From JAHFOW01 sp964370795 (GTDB taxonomy: Bacteria > Planctomycetota > Brocadiia > Brocadiales > Brocadiaceae): a stretch of DNA of 31,749 nt. Each line of letters opens with the position of its first letter. Position 1 is the stretch's first letter. Both the position numbers and the translations under genes were made by a program. Under the pieces are notes generated by a model that was not told where the DNA came from, made no database searches, and saw only the letters and a list, made by a program, of their open reading frames with translations. Of the stretch, positions 15,072-22,633 are shown piece after piece. The stretch is from positions 1 through 31,749 of the forward strand of contig CAYJME010000012.1 in the NCBI GenBank assembly GCA_964370795.1. The letters run 5' to 3'.

Positions 15072-15812
15072 ATGGGAAAAAATAGTTTAAGAGAAACAGT
15101 CTACGCCTTTAATAAGCACGATGTTGTTGCCACCTATGACCTTGATATGGATACATGGCACCCTAACCGTACGAAAATGGCGTCAATCATCTGCGAAATT
15201 TTACCGTTTCACAGAGATCAATATTTACGGTTCTTAGACCTGGGGGTGGGGACGGGTTACCTCTCTTTCAGGATTATAGAAACATTTCCCCGGGTAACCA
15301 TTACGGCCACCGATGCCGCTGAACTTATGGTAGAGAAAGCCAGGTTGAGACTTTGCGACCACCTCAAACAGGTTACCTTTCGCATCTCAACCTTCCAGGA
15401 ATTACCCCAGAAAGAAAACACCTTTTCAAACCTGGATGCGGTGGTTTCTTCTTTTGCGCTCCATCATTTATACAGAGAAGAAAAATTGGCGCTCTTTAAA
15501 TACATTCACTCGATCTTAAAACCCAACGGCTGGTTTGTGAACGGTGATATTTTTAAGACTCCCTATGGTATGCTTGAGTCCCGGTTCCGGTATCTCCATT
15601 ACCTGGGCATACAACAAAGGATAAAAATGGTGAAAAATCAGGAAAAGACCCTTGACCAGATATCCTCGGAATTGACGGAAAAGGAGAAAACGGGCGGCGA
15701 CCATCTTTTGTATCTGACGGACGACCTTCAGCTCCTTAAAGAGGCCGGATTTCAAGATGTCGAGTGTTTCTGGAAGGAATACCGGGAAGCGGTATACGGG
15801 GGAATAAAATGA
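15072..15812 (+). CDS. SAM-dependent methyltransferase (class I)
   Basis: 246 residues. Motif I is FLDLGVGTGYLSF (about 55-67), binding SAM. Motif II follows in ITATDAAELMVEKAR, motif III is near DAVVSSFALHHL and motif IV near LKPNGWFVNGDIF. This is the Methyltransf_25/UbiE-like architecture, so a small molecule or lipid is a more likely substrate than DNA, but I cannot name it. The C-terminal third (about 190-246) is helical and may be a lid. Its stop overlaps the start of the ABC-F gene (ATGA), making a three-gene coupled operon: methyltransferase, ABC-F, EamA. The ATG is preceded by a weak AGAG. Confidence 0.85.
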   Translation: MGKNSLRETVYAFNKHDVVATYDLDMDTWHPNRTKMASIICEILPFHRDQYLRFLDLGVGTGYLSFRIIETFPRVTITATDAAELMVEKARLRLCDHLKQVTFRISTFQELPQKENTFSNLDAVVSSFALHHLYREEKLALFKYIHSILKPNGWFVNGDIFKTPYGMLESRFRYLHYLGIQQRIKMVKNQEKTLDQISSELTEKEKTGGDHLLYLTDDLQLLKEAGFQDVECFWKEYREAVYGGIK

Positions 15813-17857
15813 TTCGTTTGAATAATATCAGTCTTGCCTTTGGCGCCCGGATTGTTTTAGATACTATTTCCTTACAGATACGGAGAAGCAACCGGATCGG
15901 CCTTATAGGTCCAAATGGCGCAGGCAAATCAACACTTTTCAAACTTCTCTGCAAACTTATTGAACCCAGCGCGGGCGAGCTTGTTTTTGCAAAAGATACG
16001 GCTATTGGCTATCTGCCACAGGAAGGATTTGTTTTTAAAAAAAGCACGATATTTGAAGAGGCCAGCTCTGCATTTGAGGATATCCTGAGTTTGAAACGGC
16101 AAATTGATGAGATTCATACCCAGCTTGAGGATATCTCTAAACAAAGTGTAACCCCTGTGAACTTTGAGCCCACGGATAAAATTGAAAATACCACCTCTTC
16201 GCAAGGAAAGGGTCGGGAGTCGGCGTCTTCGCAGGAAGATTATCTATTGCTCTTAGACCATTACAACCACCTGCAACATCAGTTGGGGGTGATTAACAGC
16301 GCAAAGGTTGATGCAGAAACAGGGAAGGTACTCAAGGGAATGGGGTTTAAGGAATCTGATTTTGATAAGGCCATTGAGACATTCAGCGGGGGGTGGCAAA
16401 TGAGAGTAGCTCTTTCAAAACTGTTGCTTCAGGAACCCAACCTCCTTCTTTTAGACGAACCGACAAACCATCTTGATATCGATTCAATCCTCTGGTTAGA
16501 GGAGTATTTAAAGGAGTACAGGGGCGGTTTGATTATCATATCACACGACCGTGCATTTCTTGACCGGAATGTTACTACAATATGGGAACTAGAGCAAGGG
16601 AAGATCAACGAGTACCACGGAAATTACTCCTTCTATGAGGCTGAAAAAGAAAAGCGCATGGAGTTGCAGGCATCACGTTATGTAAACCAGCAAAAAAGGA
16701 TTAAAGAGGTGGAGCGGTTTATCGAGCGCTTTAGGGCAAAGAATACCAAGGCATCACAGGTTCAGAGCCGTATCCATATGCTCGAAAAGATGGAAAAGGA
16801 AGAAATGCCTGAGAATACCGTAGGGCAGATTAAATTCAGGTTTCCTCCTTCAAAGCAGAGCGGCGTAACGGTGCTGGAAGTTAAAGATGTGTCTCATAAA
16901 TATGATGGAAGATTGATCTTTCACGATATATGTCTTTCGATTGAGCGAGGGGAGAAAATCGCCCTTGTGGGACAAAATGGATCGGGTAAATCTACATTGT
17001 CGAGGATTATAGCAGGCATAGAAAAGCCGCATACGGGTACCTTAAAGTTTGGTCACAACGTTCTCTTTGATTATTTTGCGCAGGAACATGCGGAAAAATT
17101 GAATAGTAATAATACCGTGTTGCAGGAGACCGAGTCTGGCGCGCCATTTTCGATGATTCCCCAGGTAAGGCATATATTGGGCGCATTTCTTTTTTCCGGA
17201 GACGACGTCTTTAAGCCGGTTAAGGTATTGAGTGGCGGAGAAAAGGCACGGCTCTCTCTTGCCAAGATGCTCTTGAAACCCACAAACTTTCTTATCCTGG
17301 ATGAACCCACAAATCACATTGATATTACTACCAAGAAAATCCTCAAGAACGCATTGTTGGAATATCCGGGGAGTATATTGATCGTATCGCACGACAGGTA
17401 TTTCCTCGATGGGTTGGTCAGTAAAGTTTATGAAATGAAAGGGGGGAATATTCATGTCCATTTAGGAAATTTCAGGGATTTCCTTGAAAAGAAGACAGCC
17501 GAACTATCAACACAGACGGCCGGTGGTGAGTCAAAGGCAGTATCACCCTCGAAATCCGAAGAAGGCAGCTCACAAAAACAACAATATTTGCTCAAGAAGG
17601 AGCAAAATGCACGGAAGCGGAAACTTGCAAAAGAGGTTCAAAGCATGGAGGAAAAGATTGCCTTGTTGGAAACGCAAAAAAAGGAATTTGACAAAACCCT
17701 CACCGATCCAACGCTCTATAACGACAAGGAAAAGTCCGTCGAAATAAACAAACAGTATAAGACCGTTACTGATGAATTGAATTCCTTCTATAAGAGATGG
17801 GAGGTTATCCATGCAGAACTCGAATCCGTTAATAACGCAATGGTAAATGATGTATGA
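15809..17857 (+). CDS. ABC-F family ATPase (Uup/EttA-like ribosome-associated)
   Basis: 682 residues. Two ATPase domains lack membrane parts. The first has Walker A GPNGAGKST (34-42), the signature FSGGWQMR (192-199) and LLLLDEPTNHLDID with ISHDRAF. The second has Walker A GQNGSGKST (388-396), LSGGEKARLSLAK, LILDEPTNHIDI and VSHDRYFLDG. The linker (about 250-340) is the helical P-site tRNA-interacting motif with ERFIERFRAKNTKASQVQSR. A coiled-coil tail (about 595-675) is Uup-like. ABC-F proteins act on the ribosome to relieve stalls or antibiotic binding. An extra polar stretch (about 112-145) interrupts the first domain before its signature. The ATG overlaps the preceding stop by 4 bp; a GGGGGA ribosome binding site is just upstream. 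An upstream in-frame ATG at 15764 is inside the methyltransferase and is not used. Confidence 0.92.
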   Translation: MIRLNNISLAFGARIVLDTISLQIRRSNRIGLIGPNGAGKSTLFKLLCKLIEPSAGELVFAKDTAIGYLPQEGFVFKKSTIFEEASSAFEDILSLKRQIDEIHTQLEDISKQSVTPVNFEPTDKIENTTSSQGKGRESASSQEDYLLLLDHYNHLQHQLGVINSAKVDAETGKVLKGMGFKESDFDKAIETFSGGWQMRVALSKLLLQEPNLLLLDEPTNHLDIDSILWLEEYLKEYRGGLIIISHDRAFLDRNVTTIWELEQGKINEYHGNYSFYEAEKEKRMELQASRYVNQQKRIKEVERFIERFRAKNTKASQVQSRIHMLEKMEKEEMPENTVGQIKFRFPPSKQSGVTVLEVKDVSHKYDGRLIFHDICLSIERGEKIALVGQNGSGKSTLSRIIAGIEKPHTGTLKFGHNVLFDYFAQEHAEKLNSNNTVLQETESGAPFSMIPQVRHILGAFLFSGDDVFKPVKVLSGGEKARLSLAKMLLKPTNFLILDEPTNHIDITTKKILKNALLEYPGSILIVSHDRYFLDGLVSKVYEMKGGNIHVHLGNFRDFLEKKTAELSTQTAGGESKAVSPSKSEEGSSQKQQYLLKKEQNARKRKLAKEVQSMEEKIALLETQKKEFDKTLTDPTLYNDKEKSVEINKQYKTVTDELNSFYKRWEVIHAELESVNNAMVNDV

Positions 17858-18312
17858 AAACAGGGTCTTCTGTGATATTTTATTCTGTAATCACAATCTT
17901 CTTATGGGGACTATGGGGGTTTTTTGGAAAACTTGCAATTAACAGGAAAATGCCGCCTGTCTCTATCTTCCTTGCAGAGGTCGTTATTTGCCTGCTTTGC
18001 GGAGTGGTAGTTTTATTGCTTGTTCTTCATGGACAAGATCACGTTCCGTGGCGCGAGTCCTGGAATATCTTTGGTTTTCTTTCGGGAACATGTCTGGCGT
18101 CGGGACTTATATTTTATTACTTTGCTTTACAAAATGGCCATGCAACCGTTGTCGTACCGCTAACAGCCTTATATCCTGCCGTGACGGTTGTTCTCAGTTA
18201 TGCAATCCTCCGCGAACGCCCAAGTTCCATCCAGTGGATTGGGTTTCTCCTGGTAATTGCAGGCGCTTTTTTATTGCTTTCGTCTCCCATGGAAGGTGAG
18301 GTGCAAAATTAA
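17854..18312 (+). CDS. EamA-family half-size transporter
   Basis: 152 residues with about five hydrophobic helices: ITIFLWGLWGFFGKLAI, VVICLLCGVVVLLLV, a helix around WNIFGFLSGTCLASGLIFY, VVVPLTALYPAVTVVLSYAI and WIGFLLVIAGAFLLL. One EamA domain only, with the typical LTALYPAVTVVL…ERPSSIQWIGF ending, so it likely works as a dimer in the inner membrane. Substrates of the DMT superfamily are small metabolites; none can be named here. It overlaps the ABC-F stop by 4 bp (ATGA) and closes the operon. Confidence 0.85.
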   Translation: MKTGSSVIFYSVITIFLWGLWGFFGKLAINRKMPPVSIFLAEVVICLLCGVVVLLLVLHGQDHVPWRESWNIFGFLSGTCLASGLIFYYFALQNGHATVVVPLTALYPAVTVVLSYAILRERPSSIQWIGFLLVIAGAFLLLSSPMEGEVQN

Positions 18313-18384
18313 TTTATTAAACATTCTTTAAGGAAAACCCACTCACTTCTTTACAACGCATGAAGTGCGGAAGTTGTTATTGCA

Positions 18385-18511
18385 GAATTGAGCCGCCGCA
18401 AAAAAGTCATTCGACCCGGCCGCCCGATAGCATTCCGCTCTTCTCGTGCTCTTTCCTTGCGTCGGTGGTTGAATGCCATTCGCGGGCTACGGGTCAATTC
18501 CAGCGTTAGGC
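18385..18511. other. G+C-rich patch with attC-like ends
   Basis: This stretch of the 18313-18569 gap is clearly richer in G+C than its neighbours. GAATTGAGCC (18385-18394) and GGGTCAATTC (18491-18500) pair at 9 of 10 positions. GTTAGGC (18505-18511), the R' core of integron attC sites (GTTRRRY), follows after four bases. An R'' partner (RYYYAAC) is not found to the left, and no integrase is in the window. It could be a decayed cassette end or an unrelated palindromic repeat. No convincing gene lies in it. Confidence 0.3.
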
Positions 18512-18569
18512 GACAAACGTAAGGCAGGTGTGGGGTCATCTTGAGAATTCTCTGGAGGTAATTATTTCC

Positions 18570-18734
18570 GTGTCCAATCTACTGAATACAATTCAGCCCC
18601 AGTTCCCGCCATCTGACAAAGAGCGTTTCGACCTTTGCATTACAATGCTCAAGGCATATTACGATGCGCTTGAAGGCAGACTTGGTAGCACCATTAGTTT
18701 CTTTGTGGTGGTCATTATTGTTTTGCAATCTTAA
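18570..18734 (+). CDS. Small membrane-anchored protein (54 residues)
   Basis: GTG at 18570, with GGAGG (18554-18558) 11 bases upstream, starts a 54-residue protein. The N-terminal ~38 residues are soluble and helical (FPPSDKERFDLCITMLKAYYDALEGRLGS). The C-terminus is one hydrophobic helix (ISFFVVVIIVL). It may be a complete small protein or the front part of a longer, truncated one. The family is unknown. It stands alone in a gene-poor stretch after the attC-like patch. Confidence 0.45.
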   Translation: MSNLLNTIQPQFPPSDKERFDLCITMLKAYYDALEGRLGSTISFFVVVIIVLQS

Positions 18735-19036
18735 GAAGATAAGAAATAGGGGTTTTTGTCTATTCGTGGATTATTCTTGCCGCAGCATGTAATCTGCTGC
18801 TTTCTGGGCTTGGGCGGCTGCTAACACGTTAATCGAGGAACAACGTTGGTAGGTTTTTTGTCTACTTCGATATGAATGGTGAAATATACTACTTTCTACT
18901 GATTGCCGCTTCAAGCAAAAATTGTTTTTTCCTCCAGCTCTTCCTCTTTCCTTTGCAAAAGACGCTACGCAAAGAGCGAAAGCGCCTACCCAATTTCTTA
19001 GGTCTAATCGCTCATTATTTCCATTTGCAGGTATAT

Positions 19037-19085
19037 CCGCTGTGCCTATCATTTTCTAAAAGACAGAAAATCATCGCCACAGCGG
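19037..19085. repeat. 21-bp stem-loop in a gene-free stretch
   Basis: Arms 19037-19057 (starting CCGCTGTG, ending ATTTTCT) and 19065-19085 (starting AGAAAAT, ending CACAGCGG) pair at 18 of 21 positions around a 7-base loop. The whole of 18735-19143 contains no gene I can support. It does hold a second small hairpin, GCAGCA-N7-TGCTGC (18783-18801). The large stem-loop may belong to a small RNA, a phage- or repeat-derived element, or a transcript end ahead of the toxin-antitoxin promoter. Confidence 0.5.
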
Positions 19086-19143
19086 GTTTCATTGATTGTT
19101 TATAAAACAAGCCCATTTAAAATATTCCCCGTACTTTTTATCC

Positions 19144-19171
19144 TTGACAGAGAATGTTGTTAATGTACACT
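19144..19171 (+). promoter_or_regulatory. Promoter of the toxin-antitoxin operon
   Basis: TTGACA (19144-19149), a 16-bp spacer and TACACT (19166-19171). It is followed at once by an operator-like palindrome. Confidence 0.65.
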
Positions 19172-19176
19172 TATTT

Positions 19177-19197
19177 AAGTAATAACAAGTATTACTT
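19177..19197. promoter_or_regulatory. Operator palindrome of the toxin-antitoxin operon
   Basis: AAGTAATA-ACAAG-TATTACTT: perfect 8-base arms with a 5-base spacer over the expected transcription start. Ribbon-helix-helix antitoxins autoregulate through such palindromes. GGAG at 19202-19205 then serves the ATG at 19212. Confidence 0.7.
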
Positions 19198-19211
19198 ATA
19201 CGGAGACTGAT

Positions 19212-19454
19212 ATGCGAACAACAAAAATACTTTCCTTGTCTCTCCCGCCAAAGCTTCTTGAAGAAGCCGAGACGATTGCTAAAAAAGAAGGCCGTACAAA
19301 GAGCGAACTCTTTCGTGAAGCGCTGCGGCGCTACATCCAGGATGAGCAGTGGCGAGAACTTCAGGAATATGGCGTCCGCCAGGCCCAAAAGCTTGGCCTT
19401 AAAGAACAAGACATTGAACGTCTTGTTAACGAGTACCGGCAATCCAAACACTAA
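19212..19454 (+). CDS. CopG/ribbon-helix-helix antitoxin
   Basis: 80 residues. The N-terminal ribbon strand TKILSLSLPPKLLEEAETIA and the helix-turn-helix KKEGRTKSELFREALRRYI are the classic ribbon-helix-helix DNA-binding fold (CopG/MetJ type). The C-terminal half (EQWRELQEYGVRQAQKLGLK…LVNEYR) is the toxin-binding extension. It neutralises the PIN toxin encoded two bases downstream and should repress its own promoter through the palindrome at 19177-19197. Confidence 0.9.
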   Translation: MRTTKILSLSLPPKLLEEAETIAKKEGRTKSELFREALRRYIQDEQWRELQEYGVRQAQKLGLKEQDIERLVNEYRQSKH

Positions 19455-19456
19455 CT

Positions 19457-19873
19457 ATGATCAAAGTTGTTGCCGACACCAACATATACATTTCAGCCCT
19501 CAATTTCAGGGGTATCCCCGATGAAGTACTGGCTCTGGCCAGAAAGAATAAGATTAAGCTGTTTATTTCCCCTTTTATTCTTTCGGAAATTGAAGGGGTT
19601 TTAACGTGTAAATTTGAATGGTCATCTAAACAAGCTAAACAAGCAATTACTCGTATAAAAGAATTTACTCACCTTGTTAACCCAAAAGGAAAACCACAGC
19701 ATGCGATTAAAGACCATGAGACAGATAACCGGATTCTTGAATGTGCCCAGGAAGCACAGGCACATTTTATTGTCTCTGGCGATTCCCACCTCAAGGGGTT
19801 AAAGGTTTTCCAGGGGATTAGAATTGTATCTCCAGCAGAATTTACAGAAATTATCAGCGAATCTCGTGATTGA
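19457..19873 (+). CDS. PIN-domain toxin (putative RNase, COG1569 type)
   Basis: 138 residues. The PIN acidic residues are visible: VVADTNIYISAL (first Asp), LSEIEGVL (Glu), DHETDNRILECA (Asp pair) and IVSGDSHLKGL (last Asp). These form the metal site of a single-strand RNase. The family is the 'putative toxin-antitoxin system toxin component, PIN family'. The target RNA cannot be read from sequence. It starts 2 bp after the antitoxin stop, and no acidic residue is missing, so it looks active. Confidence 0.9.
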   Translation: MIKVVADTNIYISALNFRGIPDEVLALARKNKIKLFISPFILSEIEGVLTCKFEWSSKQAKQAITRIKEFTHLVNPKGKPQHAIKDHETDNRILECAQEAQAHFIVSGDSHLKGLKVFQGIRIVSPAEFTEIISESRD

Positions 19874-20026
19874 GCATTAAATCAGAGACCAACCTTAATG
19901 AAAAAGGACTATTCACCGGAGGCATATTATAATTAATTTGATTTTATGCAGCGATTTTTATAATATTTCAGAATATTTTAAATTTTGTTTTCCTCCCTGA
20001 TCAGGTAATGTGGCGATAATAAGGAT

Positions 20027-20935
20027 ATGGATAATAACATCGGTAACATATATCATTATAGGTCTTTCCATTGTGTCCAGAAATACATCTGTCCTGTGTT
20101 GTTTTTCGTATTAATGTTCTTTCTTTATTTTCCCTGCAAGACGACTTGTGCCGTTACCATGCAGGGAAATGTTTACAAAACCACATCAAAAAAATATAGC
20201 GCCAGACGATGGATTAAAAACGGTAATGTAAAATATAAGCGCGGACGGTTTGAACAGGCGGTAAAATCATACAATAAGGCTGTTGCGTGTTATCCTAATT
20301 ATTTTGAAGCATGGGAAGGATTGGGAAATGCTTTGTATTGTATAGGAAGTTACGACATGGCTGTCCAGGCCTATGATAAAGCATTGAGCATCAGACCCAA
20401 CGCGCATTCTACCCTCGTAAATAAAGGGATAGTTTTATACAAAAAAGGTAATTGTGAAGAGGCCATAAAGTTATACGATCAAACGATTGAAGCAAATCCT
20501 CAGTATGCGTCAGCCTGGTATAATAAAGGCATAGTCCTTATTGCCCTGGGTAGGTATAGCGAGGCGCTGTTGGCATTTGACAAGGCCATAGAAATCAACC
20601 CCCAGGAAGACCTGGCATGGCATGGGAAGGGGTACATTTTGATTATGCAGGAAAAATACGATGATGCGCTTCAGCTCTTCATGAAAGCCGCCCAAGGAAA
20701 TCAGAACAGAAGCTGGGCATGGAATAATATGGGTATCACACTGGACAGGCTCTCCATGTATAAAGATGCAATCAAGGCATTTGATAAGGCTATAGAAATT
20801 AATCCGAAAAGCGCACGGGCATGGCATAATAAGGCCAACACCCTCTATACCCTGGGAAAGTATGATGAATCTATGAAAGTGTATAATAAGGCTATGGAGT
20901 TAGACCCTCTCCTGTACGCCGGGGTAAAAAAATAA
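20027..20935 (+). CDS. Membrane-anchored or exported TPR protein
   Basis: 302 residues. The N-terminus has a hydrophobic segment (about 22-42, CPVLFFVLMFFLYFPC) that could be a signal peptide or anchor. Cys residues near its end leave a lipoprotein open, but no clean lipobox is seen. Seven tandem 34-residue tetratricopeptide repeats fill about 60-300, each with the W/Y-x-x-x-G…Y..A...YdkAi..nP pattern. TPR arrays are protein-binding scaffolds; a partner cannot be named. The ATG at 20027 has AAGG very close upstream. A terminator candidate follows at 21015-21043, separating it from the next exported protein. Confidence 0.85.
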   Translation: MDNNIGNIYHYRSFHCVQKYICPVLFFVLMFFLYFPCKTTCAVTMQGNVYKTTSKKYSARRWIKNGNVKYKRGRFEQAVKSYNKAVACYPNYFEAWEGLGNALYCIGSYDMAVQAYDKALSIRPNAHSTLVNKGIVLYKKGNCEEAIKLYDQTIEANPQYASAWYNKGIVLIALGRYSEALLAFDKAIEINPQEDLAWHGKGYILIMQEKYDDALQLFMKAAQGNQNRSWAWNNMGITLDRLSMYKDAIKAFDKAIEINPKSARAWHNKANTLYTLGKYDESMKVYNKAMELDPLLYAGVKK

Positions 20936-21014
20936 GCAATGGCTTAAGAAGCCGGGGAGCATGCTCTGTGTACAGCGAGAAAGCGCTGAAGGTGAAAAAT
21001 TGAGAAGATGTGGG

Positions 21015-21043
21015 GTTTCGGGAAGTTATTCGAAACGTTTTTT
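21015..21043 (+). terminator. Rho-independent terminator candidate after the TPR gene
   Basis: GTTTCG (21015-21020) pairs with CGAAAC (21031-21036), extendable inside by AA/TT with a two-base bulge, and is followed by GTTTTTT. It lies 80 bp after the TPR stop and 41 bp before the next start. Confidence 0.55.
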
Positions 21044-21083
21044 AGAATACACAACAAAACATTACTGCAAGAATGATTAAACT

Positions 21084-22517
21084 ATGATGATAAATATCTT
21101 ACAAAAACCACGCCAAAAAATATATCCCGTATTTATTCTATTTTGTCTTTTCTGCATTTCTTTTTTATGCCATAGCGCAAGGGCTGCATGGTCTTCGACT
21201 CCACGGGAAAATACTGCTATTTGCAGGGCAATTGGACAGCAAAGTGGTTTGCAGATGGTAGGCGATGGCGCTGGCGGGGCTATTGTTGTATGGGAAGATG
21301 CACGGGAGAGCCACTTTGACATCTATGCCCAGCATATTGATGTGCACGGAGATGTATTATGGATGGAGGATGGCGTGCCTATTTGTACTGCGCCGGAAAA
21401 TCAGAATAAACCGAGGATCGTGAGTGATGGTGAAGGCGGAGCTCTTATAACCTGGCAGGATATACGAAAGGCCGGGGGGAATTACGATATTTATGTACAG
21501 CGTGTCAATGCAAAAGGGGAAGTTTTATGGGCGTCAAACGGCGTTCCCGTTTGTACGGTGAACAATACCCAAAATACTCCTTGTATTGCAACGGATGGCG
21601 CTGGTGGGGCAATCATTGTCTGGCAGGACTACCGGACTAACTATGCAGACCTCTTTGCCCAGCGTGTGAATAAGCACGGGGAGTTGCTGTGGGTGGAAAA
21701 TGGAATACCTGTATGCCTGGCTTCGGGCGCTCAAAGCGCGCCGGTAATGGTGGAGGATGGTACGGGTGGCGCAATTGTGGTGTGGCAGGATTTCAGGCGA
21801 AGCTATGCTGATATCTATGCACAGCGTATTGACGGAAGTGGTAACAGGTTGTGGGACATCCTGGGAATACCGGTATGTGCCGCCCTTGGTCACGAAAACC
21901 TTCCGGCTCTTATTGGCAACAAGGCTGAAGGGGCAATTGTTGTCTGGGTAGATACCCGCAATGGCAACAACGATATCTTCGCCCAGCAGGTGGATGGGGG
22001 TGGGGGTGTACAATGGTTGGAAAACGGTATTCCTATTTGTGCTGTAGCGGGAAATCAAAATAACCCTGTGATTACTTCTGATGGCGCAGGCGGCGCTCTT
22101 ATTGCGTGGTGGGATATGCGGAGCGGCGAGTCTGACATCTATGCGCAAAGCGTTGACCTTGCGGGAAACGTTCAGTGGGGAAATGATGGTTTGGCTGTAT
22201 GCGTTGAAACCGGTATTCAGAATCATGTGGGAATAACAGGCGACGGCGCTGGCGGTGTGGTGTTGGCCTGGAGCGACAATCGTACGGCTGCGTTTGATTT
22301 ATTTGCGCAGAGAATTGACCGGAAGGGTATTGCCCTGTGGGAGAAAAATGGATTGGCAATAAGTACCGCATTAAATACCCAGTGTTTTCCAGTTCTGCTC
22401 GGTGATGGAACTGGAGGTGCAATGGTAATCTGGCAGGATGACCGCCAGAAGGAGAAGACGTACTGGGATGTTTATGCGCAGAGGATTAATGGTCAGGGTT
22501 CATTAGGTGAAAAGTAA
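21084..22517 (+). CDS. Exported eight-repeat protein, probable beta-propeller
   Basis: 477 residues. A signal peptide (about 1-34, IYPVFILFCLFCISFLCHSARA) is followed by eight tandem repeats of about 50 residues. Each has DGxGGAixVWqDxR, then xxDIYAQRvD, then GxxlWxxxGxPvC, then QxxP. Repeat 5 has lost its DG (KAEGAIVVW). The pattern of four strands per unit and the invariant Trp and Asp suggest an eight-bladed beta-propeller outside the cytoplasm, possibly a ligand- or cell-surface-binding protein. No C-terminal sorting domain or membrane anchor is seen. I know similar strings only as hypothetical proteins. A second ATG directly after the first makes the exact start uncertain. Confidence 0.75.
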   Translation: MMINILQKPRQKIYPVFILFCLFCISFLCHSARAAWSSTPRENTAICRAIGQQSGLQMVGDGAGGAIVVWEDARESHFDIYAQHIDVHGDVLWMEDGVPICTAPENQNKPRIVSDGEGGALITWQDIRKAGGNYDIYVQRVNAKGEVLWASNGVPVCTVNNTQNTPCIATDGAGGAIIVWQDYRTNYADLFAQRVNKHGELLWVENGIPVCLASGAQSAPVMVEDGTGGAIVVWQDFRRSYADIYAQRIDGSGNRLWDILGIPVCAALGHENLPALIGNKAEGAIVVWVDTRNGNNDIFAQQVDGGGGVQWLENGIPICAVAGNQNNPVITSDGAGGALIAWWDMRSGESDIYAQSVDLAGNVQWGNDGLAVCVETGIQNHVGITGDGAGGVVLAWSDNRTAAFDLFAQRIDRKGIALWEKNGLAISTALNTQCFPVLLGDGTGGAMVIWQDDRQKEKTYWDVYAQRINGQGSLGEK

Positions 22518-22578
22518 AATAGTTATCTTTGATGTAACTCAAGGCTTTAGAGTCTGTGCAAAAAGTCTTGTCTTGCCT

Positions 22579-22606
22579 GTCATTGCGAGCGACAGCGAAG
22601 CAATCT
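22579..22606. repeat. CATTGCGAGC…GAAGCAATC repeat, partial copy
   Basis: GTCATTGCGAGCGACAGC is followed by GAAGCAATCT. This is half of the palindromic intergenic repeat found whole at 28571-28650. It sits between the convergent propeller and HD-GYP genes and gives a spurious ORF ('VIASDSEAI') across it. Confidence 0.7.
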
Positions 22607-22633
22607 TTCTCTCAAAATCCATGAAAAAGGGAA

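Noticed and set aside
18351..18539. 62-residue minus-strand ORF in the G+C-rich patch
   Set aside because: Basic, low-complexity shadow of G+C-rich DNA; no start signal and no family pattern.
18771..19052. 93-residue minus-strand ORF and overlapping 77-residue plus-strand ORF
   Set aside because: Neither has a ribosome binding site or a recognisable fold, and they overlap the hairpin.
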